NCBI GenBank assembly: GCA_027577415.1
Contig: JANBQS010000286.1
Span: forward strand, 1 to 22,603
DNA: 22,603 nt
Reading direction: 5' to 3'
Origin: Coemansia sp. RSA 922
Taxonomy: Eukaryota; Kickxellomycota; Kickxellomycetes; Kickxellales; Kickxellaceae
The notes beneath the pieces were generated by a model. It made no database searches. It was given only the letters and a program-made list of their open reading frames with translations, and was not told the origin of the DNA. The position numbers were made by a program, and so were the translations under genes. Numbering within the stretch: position 1 is the first letter of the stretch; every line of letters starts with the position of its first letter. Below are positions 1 to 7,669 of the stretch, piece by piece.

Positions 1-32
1 TACTAATTGGGTTATTATTATGTCTATTGTAG
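1..32 (+). other. 3' end of an intron (VAP/Scs2 gene)
   Basis: The window opens with TACTAAT, a near-perfect fungal branch-point sequence (1-7), followed by a T-rich stretch and an acceptor GTAG ending at 32. The reading frame entered at 33 continues straight into the MSP domain, while the ATG at 20 lies inside this intron and would give residues that do not belong to the family. The first exon(s) of the gene are therefore left of the window. Confidence 0.85.
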
Positions 33-1052
33 AGCCGTTTAAGGCTGTCACTCAGGACATGCTCCGGCTGACAAACAAAAACAACTCGCCTGTTGCGTTC
101 AAGGTCAAAACCACTGCCCCAAAGCAGTACTGCGTCCGTCCCAATGCCGGTCGCATAGAGCCAGGAGAATCCGTCGAAGTCCAAGGTAAGTCCCCTCTCT
201 CTCTAGCTACTATACCACCCTTATGTAAACTGCGCAAAAGGGGTCCATGAGCTTTATACTAACAGCCTTGTTTTCCCCGTTAATTTTTGAATAGTTGTTT
301 TGCAGCCCATGAAGGAGGAGCCACCAGTTGACTTCAAGTGTCGCGACAAGTTCTTAGTCCAGAGTATTCAGATAACGCCCGAGATGGAGTCTATGCCAAT
401 GACCGAGCTCTGGGCTATGGTCGAGCGTGAGGCAAAGTCATCGATTAACGAAAAGAAGCTACGCGTTCGCTATACCTCCGACTCTAGCAATGGCACACAG
501 CAGCCCCAGTCTCCAACTGACGACAGTGCTGAAAAGGGCGCTACCTCGCCTACTCAGCAGCAGCAGCAAAAGTCAGCCGCTCCACAGCGTGCCTCTCACC
601 AGGGCCGCGCACTCCCCGGCCCCTCGCCCTTGGCAAGGGCTGTCGAAGATCACGGAGAGAGTCCTGCCGAAGATGACGCCGCAACCAAGGTAGCTCCTGC
701 TGCCGATAAACAGCAAAAGGAGGCCAGCAATCGCCTTATCCCAGAGACGTCGGCGGCGACATCTCCAGGCGATACGACTATGTATTACGCGACTGACAAT
801 GCCATGGTTGGCCAGTCTTCTGATGCGGATCAGGAGCTAGGGCGGGCAAAGGCTACTATTAAGGATCTTGAGCGGCAGCTGGCTGACTACAGGATTAGGC
901 TCAGCGAGAAGGCCTCTACTAGTGGAAAACCTTTGGCTGGTAAGGCTACTTCCCAACTACAGTCGTCTCCGGTCTCTGTCGATGGTCTTTCTATGAACTC
1001 GGTAGCCATTATTGCCTTTGTGGCATTCCTCATAGGCTACTTTTTCTTTTAA
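33..1052 (+). CDS. SCS2: VAP/Scs2-like ER tail-anchored MSP-domain protein (5'-partial)
   Basis: This is a vesicle-associated membrane protein-associated protein. The family sits in the ER membrane and recruits FFAT-motif proteins to membrane contact sites. Exons visible are 33-185 and 295-1052, joined in phase 1 across a 109-nt intron. The MSP domain shows the family hallmarks FKVKTTAPKQYCVRPN and DFKCRDKFLV, which carry the basic residues that bind FFAT peptides. They are followed by the end of the domain (KKLRVRY). Next come a low-complexity Ser/Pro/Gln linker, a short coiled coil (ELGRAKATIKDLERQL) and a C-terminal hydrophobic anchor ending IIAFVAFLIGYFFF, typical of tail insertion. The N-terminal strand of the MSP domain is missing because its exon is outside the window. 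The gene converges on the GPI-protein gene at 1204, with 151 nt of shared 3' space. Identification is firm; the symbol is by analogy to yeast. Confidence 0.94.
186..294 (+). other. Intron in the VAP/Scs2 gene
   Basis: The donor is GTAAGT at 186, the branch point is a perfect TACTAAC at 257-263, and the acceptor ATAG ends at 294. Splicing completes a GTT codon and restores the conserved strand ...VEVQVVLQPMKEEP..., whereas the alternative CAG at 303-305 would remove expected residues. Length is 109 nt. Confidence 0.92.
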
Positions 1053-1203
1053 ATCTTTCTTTTTCTTCTTCCAATTCTCGCCTTGATCTCTCTCTTTTTT
1101 TACTTGGAGAAGGCGAACTTTTTTTATCCATATAATTCTCGATTTATTTTCTTACAACTATAGGAAAAACAAAAGGACGATATAGTAAGCTTATTAAGCA
1201 AAT

Positions 1204-1554
1204 TTATAGGAAAGACCAAATGGCAACAGCCACACCAAAAGCCAAGGCAGCAGGGCCCTTGCCAATGGCTGAGGCAGAACTAGTATCAATGACCTCACCG
1301 TTGGCATCGCACGTCATATCTGGCTCCATAGTATCAGTCATCCACACGCTGTAGGCATCGTCACAGTACTTGAACTCGGAAGATTCCAAGCAAGTCATGG
1401 CTGTTGCAATTGCAGGGTTGCACTTTGCCGTGTTAGTGGGCTTGGGTTTCTTGGTGGGCTTGGGTTTGGCAGGCTTCTTGGCAGCGATTTCGACACTGGC
1501 ACTGCAAACGGCCACTAGAGCTGCCACAGTCGCGAACTTGAATAGAGAAACCAT
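1204..1554 (-). CDS. Small secreted GPI-anchored four-cysteine protein, copy A
   Basis: This is a 116-aa protein of unrecognised family. The ATG at 1554 is chosen over an ATG 11 codons upstream because the paralogue at 6064-6384 starts at the same residue (MVSL) and a signal peptide begins there (hydrophobic ATVAALVAVCSA). A Lys/Pro-rich spacer follows (KKPAKPKPTKKPKPT), then a four-cysteine core with spacing C-x9-C-x8-C-x17-C. A serine/alanine-rich stretch (DTSSASAIGKG) leads to a hydrophobic tail (ALAFGVAVAIWSFL), the usual layout of a GPI attachment signal. It is probably displayed on the plasma membrane or cell wall. A TATA box lies 115 nt upstream of the ATG. The region upstream shares blocks with copy B, showing that promoter and gene were duplicated together. 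Its role is unknown; surface adhesion or protection would be guesses. Confidence 0.85.
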   Translation of the reverse strand: MVSLFKFATVAALVAVCSASVEIAAKKPAKPKPTKKPKPTNTAKCNPAIATAMTCLESSEFKYCDDAYSVWMTDTMEPDMTCDANGEVIDTSSASAIGKGPAALAFGVAVAIWSFL

Positions 1555-1668
1555 TGGTCGTGCTGAAATGTCGCTAGTAAAATGCAAGAAAAAAGAAAAA
1601 ACCCGGAGATATTGGAACGAAAAAAAGTGGTGTGGATGAAGCAGAAGAAACGAGTGAACTGCCTTGGA

Positions 1669-1674
1669 TTTATA
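1669..1674 (-). promoter_or_regulatory. TATA box of GPI-protein copy A
   Basis: TATAAA on the minus strand, 115 nt before the ATG at 1554. The corresponding box of copy B lies 117 nt before its ATG. Confidence 0.65.
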
Positions 1675-1720
1675 GAAATTTTCTGAGCAAGAGAAGAGCT
1701 AGATGTTGTTTCAAAGAATT

Positions 1721-1812
1721 CTTTGGCTAAAAGGATAAATATTCCAATTGTAGATCTTTTCTACGAAAAAAATCAAAGGCTGCATTTGCAAAAAAAAAAA
1801 CAAGAACCACTT
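1721..1812 (-). repeat. Duplicated upstream promoter block (copy A)
   Basis: This block matches 6556-6645 upstream of copy B. The core AAAGGCTGCATTTGCAAAAA at 1775-1794 differs from 6607-6626 at two positions, both transitions. A second block, CTAAAAG, lies at 1727 here and at 6561 there. The distance from core to ATG is 221 nt here and 223 nt in copy B. The rest of the 555-1137 nt-type gap (1555-2137) is A/T-rich 5'UTR, promoter and the 3' flank of the F-box-like gene; I see no further gene in it. Confidence 0.7.
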
Positions 1813-2137
1813 TTAGAAAAGAAAAAAATACCAAAACAAAAGAAAAAGATAGAAGCTTTTCTAAAAAGAAGATGTTAGATACCAATGCATGTACACGTGG
1901 GCTAACAAGAGTCGCATTATTACTAGTCTTCCAGCTCAATAATAATGTTTATTTTTGCTCACATGTATTATACACAACATACATAGTGTCTAGAGGACAT
2001 GAGAGTAGCGCGAGGGCTTTCATTTCACCAATATCTGAAAACAAAAAAAAACCCCCCCTGAGAGATTGAGGTGGATGGCAAAGACCGTATCGCTACTTCA
2101 AAAATCCTGGGATAAATGTATTGTTAGCGACAAATAT

Positions 2138-3841
2138 TTAGCAATAATTCTGGATATGAGACACCAAGCGGCACCAGCGAGCTGCATGCTTACGGGGGGT
2201 CGTCTTGTGAATAGCTTTCTCCAATTGCTTCGCAAGCATCTCCCGCATGTAGAAGACTACAAGGATGTGGTCAAAGTTGGGACACACCAAAGCTAACAGC
2301 AAAAATGGCACCACTTCCTCCTCCGAGTATTCAACACGGTTGTTCTCAATATGCCAGCACTGGAATTTCGCACCCATTGGGGAATAGTTGGAACTAACAT
2401 ACGCGACGACATCGCGCCTATTGACACCAGAGGGAATCGGGTCAAGCGTTGGAGCCTCGGCGTGCAGGTCCGACAGTAGTGGAAGAGACTTTATCAAAGT
2501 CATGGCGCTCCATATCGACAGACGCAAATTGGGCAGTGCCAGAATCCGAAGACTAGTGTGATTGTCAAACAGCGAAAGCACATGTGGAGGCTCGTTGTCA
2601 AGGTACCACCTGGAGATTTCTCTCACAGCAGCACCAGGCGCAATGTCCGCCATGAGCCGAATAACTCCAGGGCCGTAGACGTGGTTAAGAGATGTCATTC
2701 TCTCAGGCAGCTCAAACATAACACACTGCAGTTTCGGGTGGCTAGTGGGTGTAAATATGTTGCGCTGAAGAAGTGTCGCCACCAGCTCACGGGTCAGAGT
2801 CAGCTTTAGAGCCTCAAGAGTAGCAGCGTTGCCTTTGAACATTACCAGGTCATCGCCAAATGGGTAACCACCACCAGTGATAAGGCGACGAAGGTTAGGG
2901 AACGGTACTGCACCATCAAAATTGTATTGCCGTGGCATGCCTGGATTTCCCCTCAACCTCACCACCAACGTGTGTAAGCATGTGTACTCGACAAACCTAC
3001 CATCAACACCCGTGATAACGCCAGCGAGGTCGGTATCAGAATGAGACATGATTCTCAAGTGCTGCAAAGTCGGCGCACTCTGTCGTATCAGCCATACGGT
3101 CCGAGCACCTTGGAGGTCGAAATTGGTGCGCAGGTACATCAGATTGCGAGCAGCATCCAATTGCAGGAGTGGGATTACTCTGTCGCGGCCACTGGTAAAA
3201 TCGACCCGAGAAACAAGCCCAATAAGCTGCGTGGCCAAGCTGTCGAGATGAGGAATGCTCGCCTCTCTTTGCTCCCTCGACGTGAGCCCACCTACCAACT
3301 TTACCATACTGAGCCTGGGCATCATCTGCCGAATCCGTTGCAAGAACGTAGTGATGTTGGCCTCGGCAGCCAGAAGCACGGCTGGTCTCTTCTCTTGTTC
3401 ATTACTACGATGGAAACTTATTTCAAGCGTGCGTGCTAGTGGGAACGAACATCCATTATACGGATAATGAGTCAGTGCTCCCGAAGCAAAACCAGAGAAG
3501 ATAGTCCATGCTCCTACCAACATCTTCACCTCTTTAGCCACGAGGTGAAAGGGACCACGGAGCTGTTCCAAACCGTTTGGCAATCCGGTAGGGGTTCCGC
3601 GTACTCTGTCCACATACCACTCAAACTTGAGCTCATAGCACTTGTAGATACGCGGGTGAACTATAGCACGGAAGTTGCGACAAACCCAAAGCAATGGAAT
3701 CTGCAGCATCTGATGTTTCTCGATGGAGTCTCCATAGTTACGCTTCTCAGACGGTAGGCGGCGAACACTGGCAGCAACATGCTCAACTATCATCTCCACA
3801 ACGTGCAGAGGAAGTGTTTGGAATGGCGATGGAGAGGGCAT
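2138..3841 (-). CDS. F-box-like / leucine-rich protein
   Basis: A 567-aa protein on an uninterrupted frame. The first true ATG is at 3841; the frame extends nine codons further but only to a TTG. The N-terminus (PFQTLPLHVVEMIVEHV ... LLWVCRNFRAIVHPRIYKCYEL, about residues 7-70) has the F-box pattern of LP-hydrophobic helix followed by a VCR-x-FR-x(4)-P segment. This version is common in expanded Kickxellomycete F-box-like families. The remainder contains leucine-spaced repeats (for example LRTNFDLQGARTVWLIRQS, FPNLRRLITGGGYPFGDD, LRILALPNLRLSIW) compatible with a divergent LRR solenoid for substrate recognition. If functional it would be an adaptor of an SCF ubiquitin ligase. It sits between the two GPI-protein paralogues and is divergent from the orphan gene at 4622. 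Codon use is mixed. The gene is secure; the F-box assignment is moderate. Confidence 0.75.
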   Translation of the reverse strand: MPSPSPFQTLPLHVVEMIVEHVAASVRRLPSEKRNYGDSIEKHQMLQIPLLWVCRNFRAIVHPRIYKCYELKFEWYVDRVRGTPTGLPNGLEQLRGPFHLVAKEVKMLVGAWTIFSGFASGALTHYPYNGCSFPLARTLEISFHRSNEQEKRPAVLLAAEANITTFLQRIRQMMPRLSMVKLVGGLTSREQREASIPHLDSLATQLIGLVSRVDFTSGRDRVIPLLQLDAARNLMYLRTNFDLQGARTVWLIRQSAPTLQHLRIMSHSDTDLAGVITGVDGRFVEYTCLHTLVVRLRGNPGMPRQYNFDGAVPFPNLRRLITGGGYPFGDDLVMFKGNAATLEALKLTLTRELVATLLQRNIFTPTSHPKLQCVMFELPERMTSLNHVYGPGVIRLMADIAPGAAVREISRWYLDNEPPHVLSLFDNHTSLRILALPNLRLSIWSAMTLIKSLPLLSDLHAEAPTLDPIPSGVNRRDVVAYVSSNYSPMGAKFQCWHIENNRVEYSEEEVVPFLLLALVCPNFDHILVVFYMREMLAKQLEKAIHKTTPRKHAARWCRLVSHIQNYC

Positions 3842-3948
3842 TTGTCGTTGTTGAGGCGATGATGACAATCAAAAAGCAAAAAAAAAAAATAGATGATGTG
3901 AAACTGACAAAAAACAATTGTGGCGTCAGCTGCAGGTAAGAAAATTTG

Positions 3949-3954
3949 TTTATA
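3949..3954 (-). promoter_or_regulatory. TATA box of the F-box-like gene
   Basis: CTATAAAC on the minus strand, about 108 nt upstream of the ATG at 3841. Spacing matches the other TATA boxes in the window. Confidence 0.5.
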
Positions 3955-4536
3955 GAGCCTCAGTTATACTTGCATTCTATGGGCACGAGCATTAGTAAAC
4001 ATTCAAAATGCATATTATAATATGTATTGGGGAAAAAATTGTCCGGGTATGTCAGCCCCTTGGCAATAAGTCTTGCGTCATGTCTAGAAAGTGGGATATC
4101 ACCTGCTATTTTTTCCTTTAGGCCACTGTGTTCACAGCAAACGTGTCAGTTTCACCATGTTACGATACCATGATGGACATGTTAAAAGAAGTGCAAGGAG
4201 ATGAGAAAGAAGATGTCACTCTTTGGGCATTCTGTGTGCCAAGGACTTTCGCCTCCCACATCAGAAATTGCCTTCGACATGCAATGGTACTGGCACTTTA
4301 AATCGGAAGGAATAGAGAAATTGTTGAAACAATTGAGCAAAGGTGACGTTGGCCTATCAGCTTTTCCAAAGTACATCATTTGTTGACGGCATCTTCCCAA
4401 CATGAGCAAACTCTTACGTCTGCAGTCAACTGCAATGAGGTAAACAAAACGCAATAAGTTGCCATGACGTACTTACTCATCAATGTCATGTTCAATCCAG
4501 CAGAGCCGCGCTTTTTTTCTTGTCTGGTCACAATGG

Positions 4537-4543
4537 TATAAAA
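4537..4543 (+). promoter_or_regulatory. TATA box of the orphan 130-aa gene
   Basis: TATAAAA, 85 nt before the ATG at 4622. It is followed by a T-rich tract (4566-4580) and a C/A-rich leader running directly to ACCATG. Confidence 0.7.
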
Positions 4544-4621
4544 AGAGCGTCCAGGACATTGCCCACTTTTTTTTTTGTTTCTCCAACCAACATCTTCTTA
4601 ATCCACTGAAACTACTGAACC

Positions 4622-5014
4622 ATGTCTACCGAAACTGTCAATATCCATTTATCTCGTAAAGAGAAAACTCTAGAAGCGCTCCTTGCGTGTGAGTTTTCTT
4701 TTATTGAAAGGATATTAAAGAAACCCCTCAGCAGCTCGGTCCGCAGTAGACTTACTGATATAAGCTTCGATGGAGAGCACTATTTTCTATTAGATGGCTG
4801 TACTATATGTATCTCGAGATGGGAACCAATCCCGGAAGAGAATCTTTATTATACTTGCAATGTTGCAATCAAGGGAATAGTTCATCAAGAGCTTCAAACT
4901 ACGGATAATATTCAAGTAATTTACGCGAGTGTTTTTAATGAATGGCTTAAGCAGTATCCTGAAGCCATGGAGGAGAACGCCATCGAATCAAACTGGGATA
5001 TGACTGCCAATTGA
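4622..5014 (+). CDS. Orphan 130-aa protein, function unknown
   Basis: The product is not recognised. The frame is open from an ATG in good context (ACCATG, preceded by a canonical TATA box) to TGA at 5012-5014. There is no signal peptide or membrane segment, so a cytosolic or nuclear location is likely. The sequence is moderately acidic with alternating hydrophobic stretches (HYFLLDGCTICISRW, YTCNVAIKGIV, IQVIYASVFNEWL) that suggest a small alpha/beta domain. Codon use is AT-rich and lacks the GC-ending bias of ENP2, APC4 or the HECT gene. That is consistent with a young or weakly expressed gene, or one acquired from elsewhere. A very good intron (5053-5102) follows the stop codon, so the annotated C-terminus should be treated with some caution. 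The promoter quality argues that the gene is expressed. Confidence 0.7.
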   Translation: MSTETVNIHLSRKEKTLEALLACEFSFIERILKKPLSSSVRSRLTDISFDGEHYFLLDGCTICISRWEPIPEENLYYTCNVAIKGIVHQELQTTDNIQVIYASVFNEWLKQYPEAMEENAIESNWDMTAN

Positions 5015-5052
5015 AGCTGTTAGTCTTTAATCTCCAAGACTTTCTTATACAA

Positions 5053-5102
5053 GTAAGTATATGAGAAGAAACAACAAGTAGAAACTAACCATTTATCATC
5101 AG
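5053..5102 (+). other. Probable intron downstream of the orphan gene's stop (3'UTR intron)
   Basis: The donor GTAAGTAT at 5053, branch-like AACTAACC near 5083 and acceptor TCATCAG ending at 5102 give a 50-nt intron with near-ideal signals. It begins 39 nt after the TGA of the 4622 gene, so it lies in the 3'UTR unless the transcript is built differently. Confidence 0.6.
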
Positions 5103-6063
5103 GTTTGTTCCTTTACGGTCTGTGCTCTGTGTCCACGACCTACAAGAAATATGACGTACAGAGTTGTTTACTAGGGCTTCTTTGCAATATGTTTTATTTC
5201 AAATATATGAGCTATTTATTTTACTTAGGTTAACATAAAGGCTTACAGAGTAGTGGGTGTAGCCCCTTTCAGATCTAGAAATCCACTCAATTTTTTAGAA
5301 ATAAAATAATTAAGGCGGTGCTCTTTCTCCTTACCCCTAGCCAAACATGACCATAGCTCTGGCCGCTTGCAGGGTCGATGGGCAGGCACTCACTGCTCAT
5401 TAATATCTAGCTGAACTACCAATAAACATAAGCCATATAGCAGTTTAGTTTTGCACCAGCGCGAGCAAGAGTTTCTTCAAATTATCAGATAATTAAGCTC
5501 CCTTTTCCTAGTGTGCTCCAAAAGCAGTACACGCTAACTTGTGCAGAGTGGCGGCGTTACTCCCAAGTCTACTTTAGGCATGGCACTCACACATTGCGAA
5601 AGCAAAAAAGCTTCATGGTACGTTTTAGCGCTGCAGCCTGTATTCACTTAATTGTTCATTGGGGCGGGTGCATTCATTGACGTCTTTTAGGCATTGTACT
5701 CTTGAGACCCAAGATAGGTAGTTCTCGACTAAGACCAAATGGCATTAGTATACAGCACCCGCATTTGATTTGATTAGACAGCTTAGCGCTCATATATACA
5801 CTGCTTTATTGAGCGTTTCACATGTCAAGAACGAGTCGGAGGACAAGTTCTCGGCTGAGGATTTAAAGTCGGGTCTAATACCGTAAACCACTGGGGAGTA
5901 TTTCAGGCATGGCAGCTCCCAAGTCACACCAACTGTAGTTACTCCCTAGCGAGAAATATATTCACGTCTTTTGTCTATTTACTACAACTTTGATATTAAA
6001 TTAATGCTTAATACATTCACTTCATATATAAAAATTACAATGTAGTACAGATATCCAAAAGGT
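5103..6063. other. Intergenic region, about 1 kb, no gene seen
   Basis: No convincing frame exists on either strand. The only structure I see is three diverged copies of a roughly 19-nt motif (TWYTTYAGGCATKGYA-CTC) at 5570-5588, 5683-5701 and 5899-5918. Two of these lie near CTCCCAAGTC. Confidence 0.55.
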
Positions 6064-6384
6064 TCACATAAAAGACCATATGGCTACGGCCACACCAAAG
6101 GCCATGGCAGCAGAGCCTTTGCCAATGGCAGAGGCAGAACTAGTGTCCACAACCATGCTCTTTGCATCGCACTCCATATCTGGCTCCATGGTCGCAGTCA
6201 CCCAGATACTCTTGTCTTCGTCACAGTATTTGTACTTTGACGACTTCACGCACTGAGTAGCTGTAGCGGTCTCGGGGTTGCACTTTGTAGTCTTGGAGGA
6301 TTTGGGAGGCTTTTTGCCAGATACTTGGACACTGCACACGGCCACTAGGGCTGCTGCGGTCGCGTAGGTAGACAGTGAAACCAT
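6064..6384 (-). CDS. Small secreted GPI-anchored four-cysteine protein, copy B
   Basis: A 106-aa paralogue of 1204-1554, with ATG at 6384. It has the same plan: signal peptide (MVSLSTYATAAALVAVCS), basic spacer, four cysteines with identical spacing C-x9-C-x8-C-x17-C, shared WVTATMEPDMEC segment, then DTSSASAIGKG and hydrophobic AMAFGVAVAIWSFM as a GPI signal. The tail is almost identical to copy A at both protein and DNA level. The Lys/Pro spacer is shorter (KKPPKSSKTTK), which accounts for the ten-residue length difference. It is probably a cell-surface protein of unknown role. Its own TATA box and the upstream block at 6556-6645 match those of copy A, so both copies probably respond to the same signals. 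The 3' flank is the featureless 5103-6063 region. Confidence 0.85.
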   Translation of the reverse strand: MVSLSTYATAAALVAVCSVQVSGKKPPKSSKTTKCNPETATATQCVKSSKYKYCDEDKSIWVTATMEPDMECDAKSMVVDTSSASAIGKGSAAMAFGVAVAIWSFM

Positions 6385-6500
6385 TGTTCGAGTAAAAATA
6401 TGCCGCTGGTAATAAGATGGATAAAAAGTTGGAGGTATTGGAAAATAGGTAATATGTAGATGAAGAGAAGAGCAAGAGACAATGTGAGAACTACTCTGTT

Positions 6501-6506
6501 CTTATA
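6501..6506 (-). promoter_or_regulatory. TATA-like box of GPI-protein copy B
   Basis: CTATAAG on the minus strand, 117 nt upstream of the ATG at 6384, at the position equivalent to the TATA box of copy A. Confidence 0.55.
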
Positions 6507-6555
6507 GCAAATATCAACGAAAAGAAGAAAAAGTGGTGTTATGTTATAAGAGCTC

Positions 6556-6645
6556 TTTTGCTAAAAGAGAAAACCCCTGGTAGTTGAGCTTTTTTTTGTA
6601 ATACTTAAAGGCTACATTTGTAAAAAGCAAAAAAAAAAAACTTGA
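6556..6645 (-). repeat. Duplicated upstream promoter block (copy B)
   Basis: This is the counterpart of 1721-1812. The core AAAGGCTACATTTGTAAAAA lies at 6607-6626, and CTAAAAG at 6561 with AAGAGCTCTT just before it. Copy A has the palindrome AAAGAATTCTTT in the corresponding place. Confidence 0.7.
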
Positions 6646-6748
6646 ACATAAAAGAAAAAGGCTTTGCAATAAAGGTAGGTAGTAGACGCCGACACACAAA
6701 GGCACGTGTACCAACAAAAAAAAAGCTGTTTTAGCCCTAGTCATCCAA

Positions 6749-7534
6749 TTATTGCGTACGCGTATCATAAACTGTATACTTGTCAAAAGTGCGCATATCC
6801 AGCGAAGAGTCCACAAACCCCGCCAACTCCTCGAAAAACTGCGATACTCTAGGTCCCAACAAACCAGCTATTGTTTCTCTTCCCGGCATTTGTTCAAAGT
6901 CCAGCGACCCCGCCTCTTTAACCATTGCCACTACTAGAGCCTCAATGAACTCGACGTCATCCGTACCTAGCATAGCCTTTAGATCACGGGCAATCCACTG
7001 GCGACATCGTGCACTATCGATTTCCACACAAAGTAACGAGACCACTTGTGAGGGCCGCGTGCGACGACTGGCACTAGCACCCAGTTCCAATCGGCGTAAT
7101 AGCCGGTGAGTGTACACGGCAACGCGTTTACGCATACCCAGTTGCTCGTCAGCTTGCTCGAGCACTGCGTCACGGCCATAGGTCCGAGCATATGGTCGTC
7201 GTCTGTATGCAGTAGATGTGGATGCCGCTGAGTTTCTTGGTAATAGATCTCCAATGGGTGTCCGTGTTACTATATCAGAGTCGGGATGTCGCTGGAATAG
7301 CGCAACAATATCATTGTTGCATAGTGGACAGCGCGCTCGCAACTCGCACCACTGCAATATACAAGCGAAGCAAAATTGGTGGTAGCATGGTTCAGTGTAG
7401 CTCTGGCTCGTTACGTGTTGCAGACATATAGGACAGAGATACTCGCTCTCCTCGCAGCTGCTCTCTGAGTCCGTCTCTGAGATATTGTCGTCGTATGTGC
7501 CATCAGCAGCGACACCATTGTTCGACGAATCCAT
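6749..7534 (-). CDS. Topors-like RING E3 ligase
   Basis: A 261-aa protein. A Ser/Asp/Glu-rich N-terminus precedes a C3HC4 RING finger with Cys34, Cys37, Cys50, His52, Cys55, Cys58, Cys69 and Cys72. The RING has the SYTEPCYHQFCFACILQW pattern typical of Topors. After an Arg-rich linker (YRRRPYARTYGRDAV), residues about 165-258 match the conserved Topors region: a helix with WIARDLKAMLG, then IEALV, and near the end RTFDKYTVYDT, corresponding to the FNMAAFDQHANYD-type ending of animal Topors. Topors is a dual ubiquitin/SUMO E3 acting in the nucleus. The animal protein is about 1,000 aa with a long SR-rich tail, which is absent here; the protein stops just after the conserved domain. The ATG at 7534 is 135 nt from the hydrolase stop. 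The family call rests on my recollection of the Topors domain, so a profile search should confirm it. Confidence 0.8.
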   Translation of the reverse strand: MDSSNNGVAADGTYDDNISETDSESSCEESEYLCPICLQHVTSQSYTEPCYHQFCFACILQWCELRARCPLCNNDIVALFQRHPDSDIVTRTPIGDLLPRNSAASTSTAYRRRPYARTYGRDAVLEQADEQLGMRKRVAVYTHRLLRRLELGASASRRTRPSQVVSLLCVEIDSARCRQWIARDLKAMLGTDDVEFIEALVVAMVKEAGSLDFEQMPGRETIAGLLGPRVSQFFEELAGFVDSSLDMRTFDKYTVYDTRTQ

Positions 7535-7557
7535 TATAAAAGATTAAATATGTCAAA

Positions 7558-7580
7558 TATCTATGGCGAGTCGCTAGATA
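7558..7580. repeat. Inverted repeat in the RING/hydrolase junction
   Basis: TATCTA-TG-GCGA-G-TCGC-TAGATA is a 6-bp outer and 4-bp inner stem with a two-base bulge, 24 nt before the RING gene's ATG. Its position upstream of a minus-strand start suggests a regulatory palindrome or 5' leader hairpin. Confidence 0.55.
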
Positions 7581-7604
7581 ATTCGTCCAATCGTGGTGCT
7601 ACTT

Positions 7605-7616
7605 TGTACATGTACA
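7605..7616. repeat. 12-bp perfect palindrome TGTACATGTACA
   Basis: A perfect palindrome in the 135-nt space between the hydrolase stop (7670) and the RING gene's ATG (7534). It is a possible binding site for a dimeric regulator. Confidence 0.5.
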
Positions 7617-7669
7617 GCATAAATGGTTGTGGGCAAAAGTAGCCATAAAAAATTGGTCTATTATCAAAT

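Larger units (their letters stand above)
3842..4621. other. Divergent intergenic region, no gene seen
   Basis: These 780 nt separate the F-box-like gene (minus) and the orphan gene (plus). They hold A-rich 5' leader sequence next to the F-box ATG, both TATA boxes, and about 400 nt of unremarkable sequence. The frames at 4182-4454 (minus) and 4201-4386 (plus) are short, overlap each other on opposite strands and resemble no protein I know. Confidence 0.6.

Noticed and set aside
20..32. ATG at 20 as the start of the VAP gene
   Set aside because: It lies between a branch point and an acceptor; the encoded residues are not part of the MSP domain and the true N-terminus is missing to the left.
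4182..4454. Opposing short frames upstream of the orphan gene
   Set aside because: They overlap on both strands, are short, and have neither a promoter nor recognisable features.
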